Assembly (NCBI RefSeq): GCF_008065155.1
Contig: NZ_CP042819.1
Location: 2,858,922 to 2,922,921, forward strand
Direction: 5' to 3'
Length of the DNA stretch: 64,000 nt
Source: Octadecabacter sp. SW4
GTDB taxonomy: Bacteria > Pseudomonadota > Alphaproteobacteria > Rhodobacterales > Rhodobacteraceae
The position numbers and the translations under genes were made by a program. A model generated the notes under the pieces. The model was not told the origin of the DNA, did no database searches, and saw only the letters and a program-made list of their open reading frames with translations. Below, piece after piece: positions 18,255 through 26,916 of this stretch; positions within the stretch are counted from its first letter, which is position 1, and every line of letters begins with the position of its first letter.

Positions 18255-18836
18255 ATGTTGAAAGTGACGGCACGGAAAATGAAGTCAGCGCTGCTTTATA
18301 CGGCCCTTGCCGTGCTTGCAAATGCTGCGGTGGCGCAAGGCCTTGATATTGCCGCGCTGGCGGACCTGCGCGAAGGCGATATGCGCAAACTTAACTTTCA
18401 CAGTGAACCAGTGCGCGGGTCTGACAAGGAATTTATCTCGGAGAATGGTGAGCAGATGACCCTTGCCGCCTTCGAAGGAAAGTATGTGGTGCTGAACTTC
18501 TGGGCGACCTGGTGCGCGCCCTGCCGCAAGGAAATGCCGCAACTATCGGCCCTGCAGGACGCCTATGGCGGTGACGCGGTCGAGGTGGTCACCATAGCGA
18601 CCGGCCCCAACCCCCGCCCCGCGATGGAGCGCTTTTTCAATGAAATCGGGGTGACCAACCTACCACTGCACCGCGATCCGCGCAGCGATCTGGCCCGCGA
18701 TATGGGCGTGCTGGGCCTTCCCGTGACCTTGATCCTGAACCCCGAGGGTCAGGAAATCGCCCGCATGCAAGGCGACGCGGACTGGGCCAGCGAAAGCGCG
18801 ATGGCGATTATGGCGGTGTTGGCCGGGGTGCAGTAG
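18255..18836 (+). CDS. TlpA-like exported thioredoxin
   Basis: A 193-residue thioredoxin-fold protein with an N-terminal signal or anchor ([17 protein letters not shown]), the redox motif WCAPC (Cys 87 and 90) inside [16 protein letters not shown], and a cis-proline in GLPVTLILN. It should act in the periplasm as a reductant of the TlpA/ResA/CcmG type. The GGAGG site at 18246-18250 fixes the start at 18255. Linkage to divergent argH is common in Rhodobacteraceae. Whether it serves cytochrome c maturation cannot be decided here. Confidence 0.9.
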   Translation: MLKVTARKMKSALLYTALAVLANAAVAQGLDIAALADLREGDMRKLNFHSEPVRGSDKEFISENGEQMTLAAFEGKYVVLNFWATWCAPCRKEMPQLSALQDAYGGDAVEVVTIATGPNPRPAMERFFNEIGVTNLPLHRDPRSDLARDMGVLGLPVTLILNPEGQEIARMQGDADWASESAMAIMAVLAGVQ

Positions 18837-18961
18837 CCGGTTGATCGTCCATCAACGCGCCGACTTCCCTGCACAAAATCCTAGCGCAGTCGCAGTCCAT
18901 TTACGCGCGCTAGATGTCATGGCAAGGCCTACCTGACCCTGCCAAACATCCCGTCAGCCCC

Positions 18962-19285
18962 TTAGGCATTCTGCCGTTCGATATGATTGCGCAGCTCTTC
19001 GGCCTCGTGCCGGGCGTCACGCAATCCGTCCATAGCGGCGCGCAATTCGGCCTCGGTCTGGGACAGCTGGTTGGTGATTTCAGCCTCGCGCTGTTGCAGA
19101 TAGGTAATCGCCTGATCGCGAGTTTCCTCGGCCTCGTGCAAGGACTGCGCCATCTTGTCCAGCTCGCCGATCTCGGCTTTGGTTACGCGGGTAAAGCGGT
19201 TCACCAGCCAGCTTGCGAACCACCCCAGACAGAATGCCACAAAAAGAATGATTGCCGTGGCAATGATAAACTCAGTTCTGTTCAT
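18962..19285 (-). CDS. Small membrane-anchored coiled-coil protein
   Basis: A 107-residue protein with one N-terminal membrane segment (about residues 6-30, FIIATAIILFVAFCLGWFASWLV) followed by an uninterrupted charged coiled coil (about 33-107) of heptad-like Glu/Ala/Leu sequence. Its ATG overlaps the end of the OmpA gene by 14 bases on the same strand, so it is very likely co-translated with it. No named family was recognised. A partner or scaffold role for the OmpA protein is inferred from this coupling only. Confidence 0.75.
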   Translation of the reverse strand: MNRTEFIIATAIILFVAFCLGWFASWLVNRFTRVTKAEIGELDKMAQSLHEAEETRDQAITYLQQREAEITNQLSQTEAELRAAMDGLRDARHEAEELRNHIERQNA

Positions 19286-21248
19286 CGGTTGTTCCTGTCT
19301 CTGCATGTTCTACAGTAGCCTCGTGCGGGACAGGATCGGCTTCTGTCGGCGCGGCGGGCTGTTCTTGGGTATCCTCGGGCGTGCCCGCTTCGGCTTCTTC
19401 CAGCGCGGTGGGCTGTTCTTCAATCGGTTCAGGCTCGATCAGGTGGAATTCGATCCGGCGGTTCGCCTCGCGGCCTGCTTCGGTATCATTATCCGCAATC
19501 GGGTCAGCTTCGCCATTGCCGACTGCCGTGAAACGGGCTGTCGGCACACGGCGCATCCGCAGGGCCGCAAGAACCGCCTCGGCGCGCTGCTGGCTTAGTT
19601 GCTGGTTCATTTCTTCGCGTCCCTGACTGTCGGTGTAGCCTGCGATCTCAAGCCGCAGATCAGCGCAAATCTTGAGCACTTCGGCGATATCATCGACGAG
19701 CGACTGCGCGGCCGCGTCGATGGTGGCCGATCCCGGTTCAAAAGTGATCTTGCGTTCAGAAGATAGAACGGTGATCTGTTCGATGCATTCCTCGGGCGTG
19801 GGCAGGCCCGCGATCGGGTCAAGCTGCTTGACGTATGCCACGTCAATTTCGAACGTTTCCGACTGGCCCAGCTTGTCGATCAACAGGCGCGAAATCGCCG
19901 CGCTTGCACCCTCATTGCCGGTATTGCCACGCACCACAAGGCTGTCGGGTTCCACAATGACGGACCCGTTGGTCAGCAGCGACAAGGCCTCGATCCCGGC
20001 AAGAACACGCACCGACCAATTGGCGGGCATGCCATCGACAATCCGGGTGCCCATATCAACATGAGTTCCGGGAAAGCGGGCGCGCGCATAGTTTTCGACG
20101 ATCGAATTGAGCGTTTCATCCGACACCCGGCCGCGCAACTGCACATTGCCTTCGGGGCTGCGCGTTGCAATGAATTGCGGCGGCCCCGCACTTGCGGCGT
20201 CCGGTGTGGCGGGCAAAATCGCCTCGAGCGCGAAAACATCCGGCAAATCGTTTTCAAGTTCGCCGACGATCCGGTCAAACAACCCCTGAACGGTGCCTTG
20301 GGGCGCAACAAGCGTGATATCGGTGTCCGAAAGGGTGACGGTGCCGCCACCCAACTCGCCTACGGCGGCAATCGAACGCGCCACGGCATCGGGCCATGTG
20401 CGCGACGGCGCGCCCAGCGCAAGCGTGCAGCTTGCCGGCCCTGTCAGGCCAGCCTCACGGGCGGCAGCGATAATCTTGCGCTCACCCACGTCCGCGCTTA
20501 CCGCGCAAGCGTCAAACTGGGCCTCTCCGTCTTCTAGGATAAACCGGACCGTGAACGGTGAAATCACGGGCCGCGGGGCCGTGACGTCCAAATCCAAGCG
20601 CACGTCACCGGGGAGGGTGCGCCGCAGCTCTGTTTCAATACGCGCCTTTTGCTCGGCGCTTTCGGAAATCGCGGTTATTTCAACAACACCGGCTGAAACC
20701 GAAATCTTGGAGCGCGGCAATTGCGCCAGCGCCCGAAGCGCAAAATTCATTGCCGGATCCCAGCCTTCCGGCACCGGATAATTCGCCGCCTCCAACAGGT
20801 CCGTCACGGGCAGGTCTTCTCCCGCGATATCGCTGATCCGCGCATTGATCCCCGCGCGGTCGGACAGCGCAGGGATTAGCCCGATCAAGGAGACGCCGCT
20901 GTCATTGCGCAAAATCTCGACGGAAAAGTCAGGCGGGGCGATCCCGGCCGAATCGACCACCTTCATGTTGTCGATCACGCGACTGGCATCAACCATCGAC
21001 CCGGAAATCGAGATTGCGCGAAAACGGACAGCTTCTGACGCAGCCTCGCCCTCAAGAATGACCTGTAGACCGTCACCAAGAACAGTCACCCAGTTGTGGC
21101 CTGCGTCTTGCAACGCCTCTTGCACGGCATCGACCGAGCGATCCTCGACAACGGCAACGGTCGCCCGCGCCGCAAAGACCGACACGATGGCGGCCAGAAC
21201 AAAAGCGGCCAAGGGTATGACAAGAGAAGAAAGGCGCATGACGTTCAT
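19272..21248 (-). CDS. OmpA family protein with BON-like repeats
   Basis: A 658-residue envelope protein. It starts with a hydrophobic segment (LVIPLAAFVLAAIVSVFAA), continues with about 480 residues that contain BON-like modules (for example VTLSDTDITLVAPQGTVQ and VQLRGRVSDETLNSIVENYA), and has a C-terminal OmpA domain (about 525-620; ITFEPGSATID, LEIAGYTDSQG, LSQQRAEAVLAAL, GREANRRIEF) that should bind peptidoglycan. It ends in a Glu/Pro/Thr tail. There is no beta barrel, so it is probably anchored in the inner membrane by the N-terminal helix. It is followed by the overlapping coiled-coil gene. Confidence 0.85.
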   Translation of the reverse strand: MNVMRLSSLVIPLAAFVLAAIVSVFAARATVAVVEDRSVDAVQEALQDAGHNWVTVLGDGLQVILEGEAASEAVRFRAISISGSMVDASRVIDNMKVVDSAGIAPPDFSVEILRNDSGVSLIGLIPALSDRAGINARISDIAGEDLPVTDLLEAANYPVPEGWDPAMNFALRALAQLPRSKISVSAGVVEITAISESAEQKARIETELRRTLPGDVRLDLDVTAPRPVISPFTVRFILEDGEAQFDACAVSADVGERKIIAAAREAGLTGPASCTLALGAPSRTWPDAVARSIAAVGELGGGTVTLSDTDITLVAPQGTVQGLFDRIVGELENDLPDVFALEAILPATPDAASAGPPQFIATRSPEGNVQLRGRVSDETLNSIVENYARARFPGTHVDMGTRIVDGMPANWSVRVLAGIEALSLLTNGSVIVEPDSLVVRGNTGNEGASAAISRLLIDKLGQSETFEIDVAYVKQLDPIAGLPTPEECIEQITVLSSERKITFEPGSATIDAAAQSLVDDIAEVLKICADLRLEIAGYTDSQGREEMNQQLSQQRAEAVLAALRMRRVPTARFTAVGNGEADPIADNDTEAGREANRRIEFHLIEPEPIEEQPTALEEAEAGTPEDTQEQPAAPTEADPVPHEATVEHAETGTTDEQN

Positions 21249-21298
21249 TCACATTATATGGTTGCAGTTGTCCTAAGCTGCTTGCCGCCAAGGTTCAA

Positions 21299-22263
21299 TC
21301 ATAGGAACCACGCAACGGCAAAAAACAGCACAGGGATCAGCCCCGCATCACGATTCGAACGGAATAACCGCACCAAACCCGACGAATCCTTTGCGTCGAA
21401 ATGGCGCAGCTGCCATGCCAGATGCCAGCCCATCGCCCAAGGACCGCCCAGCGCAACGACCATTGCCAGCACGGACCGGTCTATCGCCGCACCGATCACG
21501 GCCAAGCCAATCAATAGCACAGTCGCCGCGAGGAATCGGCGCAGCCAGTTGCGGCTGTCATCACCAAACAGGCGCGCGGTGGATTTCACGCCGATCAGCG
21601 CATCATCCTCGGCGTCCTGATGGGCATAGATCGTGTCATAAAAGAGGGTCCACGCGATCCCGCCGACATACAGAACCACCGCAGGCCATCCCAATGCACC
21701 GGTGTGCGCTGTCCAAGCCAACAATGCCCCCCAATTGAACGCAAGCCCCAGAAAAACCTGCGGCCACCAGGTAAACCGCTTGGCAAAGGGGTAGATCGCA
21801 ACCGGCAACAGCGCCAAGGCGCCCAGCGTGATGGCCGCCCAGTTGAAGGTCAGCAGGATCAACAAGGATAGCAGCGTCTGCACCAGCATCCACGCCAGCG
21901 CCGCCCGCACCCCACTTGCCCCGATGGAATGGGCCGCGAGGCCGTGCGCGCGACCGATCCGTCAATCTGGCGGTCGGTGATGTCGTTCCATGTGCAGCCC
22001 GCGCCGCGCATCAGGAATGCACCCAGCGCAGATCCCGCGGCGATCCACAGATCATACCAGCCAAACCGCCCCGTCATCAGCGCCGCCAACGCCAACCCCC
22101 ACCAACACGGCAACAGCAACAACCACGTCCCGATCGGGCGATCCGCACGGCTGAGCCGCAGAAACGGGCGCGTTGCAGCAGGCGCAAACCGATCCACCCA
22201 GTTTCCCGCAACCGCATCGGAAACCTGTCCGCTCTGCTCTGGTATCGGCGCGTTGTCGGTCAT
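21299..22263 (-). pseudogene. ubiA: 4-hydroxybenzoate octaprenyltransferase, broken by a -1 frameshift
   Basis: UbiA prenylates 4-hydroxybenzoate in ubiquinone synthesis. The N-terminal half (from ATG 22263, with NDITDRQID as the first aspartate motif and SRPIPSGQV) and the C-terminal half (VRAALAWMLVQ onward, with the second motif DTIYAHQDAEDD) are both well conserved but lie in different frames. Adding one C to the CCCC at 21910-21913 (a GGGG in the message) joins them into a normal protein of about 321 residues. All other parts look intact. Because UbiA is needed for respiration, a base-calling error is likelier than true loss. The divergent rsmE start is only 11 bases away. Confidence 0.9.
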
Positions 22264-22274
22264 ATGGTCCGTCC

Positions 22275-22988
22275 ATGGCTTCACTTGTGCGACTCTTTGT
22301 AGACGCCCCGCTTGGCGCGGGGCAAGGCATCACGCTCACGGATCAGGCGCATTATCTCGTCAATGTGATGCGGTTGGGTGCGGGCGATGTCATCCAGGTT
22401 TTCAACGGACGCGATGGCGAATGGGCGGCGCGCATTGAAGCGGCCAGTCGCAAGCGGGTTGAACTGATCCTTGAGGCGCAGACCAAGCCGTTGCAAATGC
22501 CCCCCGATCTGTGGCTGTTGTTTGCGCCGATCAAAAAGGCCCGCACCGATTTCATCGTCGAAAAGGCCACCGAAATGGGCGCGGCGCGCATCTGCCCCGT
22601 GCAGACCGATTACACCAATTCCGAACGCATCCGGCAGGACCGCCTGCAGGCCCACGCGACCGAGGCCGCCGAACAATGCGGCGGCACCTTTGTCCCCGAA
22701 GTGGCCGATCTGCAAAAACTGGGCAAGCTGCTTGATCACTGGCCGCCCGAACGCCAGGTGATGTTTTGTGACGAGGGGATGGCGGGCCAAAGCCCAGCCC
22801 TACCCGACGGCGGCGGCCCCTGGGCGATCCTGATCGGTCCCGAAGGCGGGTTTTCCGCCGCCGAGCGCAAGCGCCTGCAAGCCCTGCCCTATACCTATTC
22901 CGTCAGCCTTGGCCCGCGGATTCTGCGCGCCGATACCGCCGCCGTTGCCGCGTTGACAGTCTGGCAACAGCACTTGGGTGATTGGTGA
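22275..22988 (+). CDS. rsmE: 16S rRNA (uracil-1498-N3)-methyltransferase
   Basis: A 237-residue SPOUT methyltransferase that methylates U1498 of 16S rRNA. The knotted SAM-binding region is visible as ILIGPEGGFSAAE near residue 183 and SLGPRILRADTAAVAAL near 210. The N-terminal PUA-like part contains HYLVNVMRLGAGD. The ATG was placed at 22275. It heads a compact run of three genes: its TGA shares a base with the ATG of the following GNAT gene. It is divergent from ubiA with almost no space between the starts. Confidence 0.93.
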   Translation: MASLVRLFVDAPLGAGQGITLTDQAHYLVNVMRLGAGDVIQVFNGRDGEWAARIEAASRKRVELILEAQTKPLQMPPDLWLLFAPIKKARTDFIVEKATEMGAARICPVQTDYTNSERIRQDRLQAHATEAAEQCGGTFVPEVADLQKLGKLLDHWPPERQVMFCDEGMAGQSPALPDGGGPWAILIGPEGGFSAAERKRLQALPYTYSVSLGPRILRADTAAVAALTVWQQHLGDW

Positions 22989-23827
22989 TGCGGCCCGCCT
23001 TGCAGGCCGATCTGCCCGCAATCACCGTGTTCCTGACGGAGCACATCGCCACTGCGATGTTCCCCCTGTCGAACCTGGCGCGGCACGGATGGAACAGTGA
23101 CGCCCCGCGCGGACCGCAGTTTTGGATCGCCCAAAGCGCCGGAAATGTGACCGATGTGCTGTGTATCACCAACGAAGGCATGGTCATGCCCAACTGCCCG
23201 TCGGGCAACTGGCCAGAAATCGCGCAGATTTGCGCCAATCGCGCGCTGATCGGCCTGGCGGGGGACAGCGACCAATGCGACAGCATTATTACAGCTCTTG
23301 GGCTTGAAAACGCCCACGCTGGCCTGAACGGGCGCGAACCATCGATGCAGCTTGATCTTGTCAACCTTGTCGTGCCCCAAGGTGACGGTCAACTTGTCCC
23401 GCTCGCCATTTGCAACCTTGCACAAATGGCGCAGTGGCGCGCCGCCTTTGTGATCGAGGCATTGGGCGTTGATCCCGACAGGGCCGCCGCGATCGGCACG
23501 CGCGATGTGACAACCTACCTTGCAAACGACAGCCACCGTGCGCTCATGATCGACGGCGCGCCTGTGGCAATGACCGGCTTTAACGCCACCCTGCCCAATA
23601 CCGTGCAAATCGGCGGTGTTTACACACCCCCAGCGTTGCGAGGCCGTGGCTACGCACGCCGCGCCGTTGCCTTGCATCTGCAAGAAGCCCGTGACAAGGG
23701 CGTGACCCGCGCCATCCTTGCCGCCGCAAACGCCGCCGCCCGACGGGCCTACGACGCAATCGGCTTTGAACACATCGGCCACTTCACCCTTCACCTTTTC
23801 AAGACACCGCAGGTGGCGCATGGCTGA
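22988..23827 (+). CDS. GNAT family N-acetyltransferase
   Basis: A 279-residue protein whose C-terminal half is a GNAT domain: GGVYTPPALRGRGYARRAVALHL (about residues 200-222) holds the acetyl-CoA pyrophosphate loop and ARRAYDAIGFEHIG the last strand. The N-terminal half is a weaker GNAT-like or substrate-binding region. Start and stop overlap both neighbours (TGATG with rsmE, eight bases with the next gene), so it is translated as part of an rsmE operon. The substrate is unknown. Confidence 0.85.
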   Translation: MRPALQADLPAITVFLTEHIATAMFPLSNLARHGWNSDAPRGPQFWIAQSAGNVTDVLCITNEGMVMPNCPSGNWPEIAQICANRALIGLAGDSDQCDSIITALGLENAHAGLNGREPSMQLDLVNLVVPQGDGQLVPLAICNLAQMAQWRAAFVIEALGVDPDRAAAIGTRDVTTYLANDSHRALMIDGAPVAMTGFNATLPNTVQIGGVYTPPALRGRGYARRAVALHLQEARDKGVTRAILAAANAAARRAYDAIGFEHIGHFTLHLFKTPQVAHG

Positions 23828-24350
23828 CTTTATCCGCCCCGAAGCCCGCGCAGGCCTGCTGCGCTGGACAGAAACCGCCGTATGGATCGTGGTTGTGCTG
23901 TTTGGCGCTTGGCTGTTCCTGCGCGGCGGATTGTTTTGGCAGGTCATCGGCGCAATCGTCACCGCAACGGGCATCGCCCTGACTCTGATCGCCGTGCGCA
24001 ACGCCCGTTTTCCGCAGGGTCACGATGGCCCCGGCATGGTCGAGGTGGATGAGCGCCAGATCACTTATTTCGGCCCCTCTGGTGGCGGCGCGGTGTCGAT
24101 TGACCAACTGACCCGGATCGAAATCGAAACCACCGATCAGGGACCGATCGGCAGCGACCTGATCTGGATCTTCTTTGTGGATGGCGCTTCCCCGCTGATG
24201 ATCCCCGGCAATGCGGCGGGGGCCGATACTTTGTTTGACGCGCTGTCAGCCTTGCAGGGTGTGAATTACGAAAAGGCAATCAGCGCCGCGCAGTCCACCC
24301 AGAACGCGCGCTTTACCATATGGCAAAAAGCGCACCGTCAGTTGCATTAA
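23820..24350 (+). CDS. Conserved hypothetical membrane protein
   Basis: A 176-residue protein with two membrane helices near the N-terminus (about residues 17-36 and 40-60) and a soluble C-terminal domain (about 75-176) of mixed strands and helices, containing VEVDERQITYFGPSGGGAVSID and LIWIFFVDGASPLMIPGNAAG. The overall pattern resembles small PH-like bacterial membrane proteins, though I cannot name a family. Its ATG overlaps the end of the GNAT gene by eight bases. It is the last gene of the rsmE run. Confidence 0.7.
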   Translation: MADFIRPEARAGLLRWTETAVWIVVVLFGAWLFLRGGLFWQVIGAIVTATGIALTLIAVRNARFPQGHDGPGMVEVDERQITYFGPSGGGAVSIDQLTRIEIETTDQGPIGSDLIWIFFVDGASPLMIPGNAAGADTLFDALSALQGVNYEKAISAAQSTQNARFTIWQKAHRQLH

Positions 24351-24440
24351 GTTTGCCCGGAGCGGCCCGCACCGGATTGACACCGGCGCGCGGAACGATC
24401 ACCCCTAGTCACCTTATCATCTGCGCACGAGGCCAAACCC

Positions 24441-25811
24441 ATGTCCATTCCACAGTCCGGCGGCGGCCCGATCGAAAGCCATGATCAACTGGCCGAGTTT
24501 CTGGCAAAGGGTTGCAAACCCAAGGACAAATGGCGCATCGGCACCGAGCATGAAAAGTTCGGCTATTGCAAAGACACGCTCAAACCCCTGCCCTACGAAG
24601 GCGACCGGTCGGTCAAAGCCGTGCTGACCGCCCTGCGCGATACCTACAACTGGGCCGAGGTGCTGGAAGGCGGCAATATCATCGGCCTTGAAAAAGACGG
24701 CGCAAACGTCAGTCTTGAACCGGGTGGCCAGCTGGAATTGTCCGGCGCGCCGCTTGAAACCATCCACCAGACCTGTGACGAAGTGAACGAACACCTGCGC
24801 GAGGTCAAGGATGTGGCCGACAAGATCGGCGTGGGGTTCATCGGGCTTGGGGCCGCACCGATCTGGACCCATGACCAGATGGATATGATGCCCAAGGGCC
24901 GCTACAAGCTGATGACCGATTACATGGGGCGCGTCGGCACGCATGGCACCGAAATGATGTATCGCACCTGCACCGTGCAGGTGAACCTTGATTTCGGGAG
25001 CGAGGCAGACATGGTGCAAAAGCTGCGCGTGGCACTGGCCTTGCAGCCCGTCGCCACCGCCCTGTTCGCCAATTCGCCATTTTTCGAGGGTAAACCAAAC
25101 GGCCACAAATCATGGCGTAGCCGCATCTGGCGCGATCTGGACGCCGACCGCACAGGCATGCTGCCTTGGGTGTTCGAGGACGGAATGGGGTTTGAACGCT
25201 GGGCGGATTGGGTTCTCGATGTACCGATGTATTTCGTCTATCGGAACGGTAAATATATCAACGCCTTGGGTCAGTCATTCCGCGATTTCCTGCGCGGTGA
25301 ATTGCCCGCCCTGCCCGGCGAAATGCCAACCCTTTCGGATTGGGCCGACCACCTGACAACCGTCTTCCCCGAAGCGCGCATCAAGCAGTTCATCGAAATG
25401 CGCGGGGCGGATGGTGGCCCGTGGCGCCGCCTGTGTGCCTTGCCTGCGTTCTGGGTCGGGCTGACCTATGACCAAACGGCGCTCGACGCTGCCTGGGATC
25501 TGGTCAAGGGTTGGGACGCCGATACCCGCGAGGCCCTGCGCGTCGCCGCGTCCGTTGACGGTTTGCAGGCCAAGGTGGGCAACATCTCCATGCACGACCT
25601 TGCGCGCGAAGCCGTGGCAATTTCCGAGATCGGTCTGCGCAACCGTGCCAAACCGGGTGCGGGTGGCATGCTGCCCGATGAAACCCACTTCCTGAACGCG
25701 CTGAAAGAGACCATCGAGACGGGCAAGACACCAGCCGACGAACTGCTGGAGCGCTACAATGGCGACTGGAACGGCGACCTGACGCAAATTTACGGCGAAT
25801 ACAGTTACTAA
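24441..25811 (+). CDS. gshA: Glutamate-cysteine ligase
   Basis: A 456-residue plant/alphaproteobacterial-type glutamate-cysteine ligase, which makes gamma-glutamylcysteine, the first step of glutathione synthesis. Family blocks include WRIGTEHEKFGY near residue 31, SLEPGGQLELSGAP near 94, MYRTCTVQVNLDFGSEADM near 174 and RGADGGPWRRLCALPAFWVGL near 318. It is monocistronic, as judged from the 90-base upstream gap and the hairpin just after its stop. Confidence 0.95.
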   Translation: MSIPQSGGGPIESHDQLAEFLAKGCKPKDKWRIGTEHEKFGYCKDTLKPLPYEGDRSVKAVLTALRDTYNWAEVLEGGNIIGLEKDGANVSLEPGGQLELSGAPLETIHQTCDEVNEHLREVKDVADKIGVGFIGLGAAPIWTHDQMDMMPKGRYKLMTDYMGRVGTHGTEMMYRTCTVQVNLDFGSEADMVQKLRVALALQPVATALFANSPFFEGKPNGHKSWRSRIWRDLDADRTGMLPWVFEDGMGFERWADWVLDVPMYFVYRNGKYINALGQSFRDFLRGELPALPGEMPTLSDWADHLTTVFPEARIKQFIEMRGADGGPWRRLCALPAFWVGLTYDQTALDAAWDLVKGWDADTREALRVAASVDGLQAKVGNISMHDLAREAVAISEIGLRNRAKPGAGGMLPDETHFLNALKETIETGKTPADELLERYNGDWNGDLTQIYGEYSY

Positions 25812-25817
25812 CGCAAA

Positions 25818-25840
25818 AGGCGCGCCGGTTGGGCGCGCCT
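25818..25840 (+). terminator. Hairpin after gshA
   Basis: AGGCGCGCC (25818-25826) and GGCGCGCCT (25832-25840) form a perfect 9-bp stem with a 5-base loop, seven bases after the gshA stop. There is no clear T-run on the plus strand, so it may act with Rho or serve mainly as a 3' stabiliser. The convergent DUF805 gene ends 23 bases downstream. Confidence 0.6.
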
Positions 25841-25862
25841 GTCAGATTTCCCGTTGGCCGGC

Positions 25863-26222
25863 TTAGGCCAGTGGGTCTTCACCAAACCGGTTCGGGCCTT
25901 TTGTGCCCTCGGTCACGAACCAGACCAGCAACAGGATGATCCCGACGATTGGCACCAAGCCGATCAGGAACCACCAACCAGACTTGTCCTTGTCGTGCAG
26001 TCGACGGATGCCCGCTGTGATGATCGGGACAAGCAGCGCCAGTGAGATCAGCCCGCCGATGATCGTGATCAAATTGGATTGCATGGCTGCGCCAAGCTGC
26101 GTCGGCACCGTTCCGACCAGAAAAACAAACAGATAAAACCACCAGTATTCTGACCGGCTCGCACGGCCTTGAATGGTGAAATACTTATTCAGGCAGGTAC
26201 GAATTGCGTCCCCAAACCCCAT
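25863..26222 (-). CDS. DUF805 family membrane protein
   Basis: A 119-residue inner membrane protein of the DUF805 family. The conserved start FTIQGRASRSEYWWFYLF near residues 15-32, the central RRLHDKDKSGWWFL near 73-86 and three to four membrane helices are all present. The function of the family is not known. It stands alone on the minus strand, between the gshA hairpin and plsY. Confidence 0.88.
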   Translation of the reverse strand: MGFGDAIRTCLNKYFTIQGRASRSEYWWFYLFVFLVGTVPTQLGAAMQSNLITIIGGLISLALLVPIITAGIRRLHDKDKSGWWFLIGLVPIVGIILLLVWFVTEGTKGPNRFGEDPLA

Positions 26223-26307
26223 AATACATTCCTTTCAGATCAAATAGACATACTTGCGTGCACACAGCATTGCCCATTTCCTAAAAAAAGCAAAAGAATA
26301 ATTAAGG

Positions 26308-26916
26308 TCAGGTTTTTGCACCGATCTTGGTTTCGGTCCCTGCCCGCAACCTTGTGATGTTCGCCCAGTGGCGCGCATAGATCAGCACCGCAAAGATGAT
26401 CCCAAGGAAAAAGAAGTCTCCGTAGCCAAGCAGGCTTGCCCAGAGCGGGCCCATGCCCGCTGCCATCAGGGCCGCAAGCGACGAATAGCGCAGCAACAAC
26501 GCCACGGCCAACCATGTGGCGCAGACCGCCAGACCAACCGGCCAGGCCAGCGCCAGCACGATGCCGATATAGGTTGCAACCCCTTTGCCGCCGCGAAAGC
26601 CCAGCCAAATGGGAAAACAATGGCCAAGAAACGCCGCGAGTGCTGCAATCTGCGCTGCATCCTCACCCGCCATTGCACGCGCCAGCAGGACCACAACCGC
26701 GCCCTTGCCCGCATCAAACAGCAAAGTCAGCGCCGCCGCCTTTTTATTGCCCGTGCGCAAAACATTCGTCGCGCCGATGTTGCCCGACCCGATTTCGCGC
26801 AGGTTCCCCAGCCCCATCGCACGCGCAAGGATCACACCGAACGGCACCGCCCCCAGCAGATAGCCAATTGTCGCCCAAAGGGTCAGCACGATCGCGGTGT
26901 TTTCAATTGTCGGCAT
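26308..26916 (-). CDS. plsY: Acyl-phosphate glycerol-3-phosphate acyltransferase
   Basis: A 202-residue multi-pass membrane enzyme that acylates glycerol-3-phosphate from acyl-phosphate, the first acylation in phospholipid synthesis. The glycine-rich motif IGSGNIGATNVLRTGNKK is near residues 42-59, and GFRGGKGVATYIG follows near 107. The ATG at 26916 directly abuts the stop of the dihydroorotase-like gene (no intergenic base), so it is the distal gene of the pyrB operon. With PlsC in this window, the two acylation steps to phosphatidic acid are both represented. Confidence 0.94.
   Translation of the reverse strand: MPTIENTAIVLTLWATIGYLLGAVPFGVILARAMGLGNLREIGSGNIGATNVLRTGNKKAAALTLLFDAGKGAVVVLLARAMAGEDAAQIAALAAFLGHCFPIWLGFRGGKGVATYIGIVLALAWPVGLAVCATWLAVALLLRYSSLAALMAAGMGPLWASLLGYGDFFFLGIIFAVLIYARHWANITRLRAGTETKIGAKT

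Noticed and set aside
24377..24410. TTGACA upstream of gshA as a -35 box.
   Set aside because: No acceptable -10 hexamer occurs at 16-18 bases.
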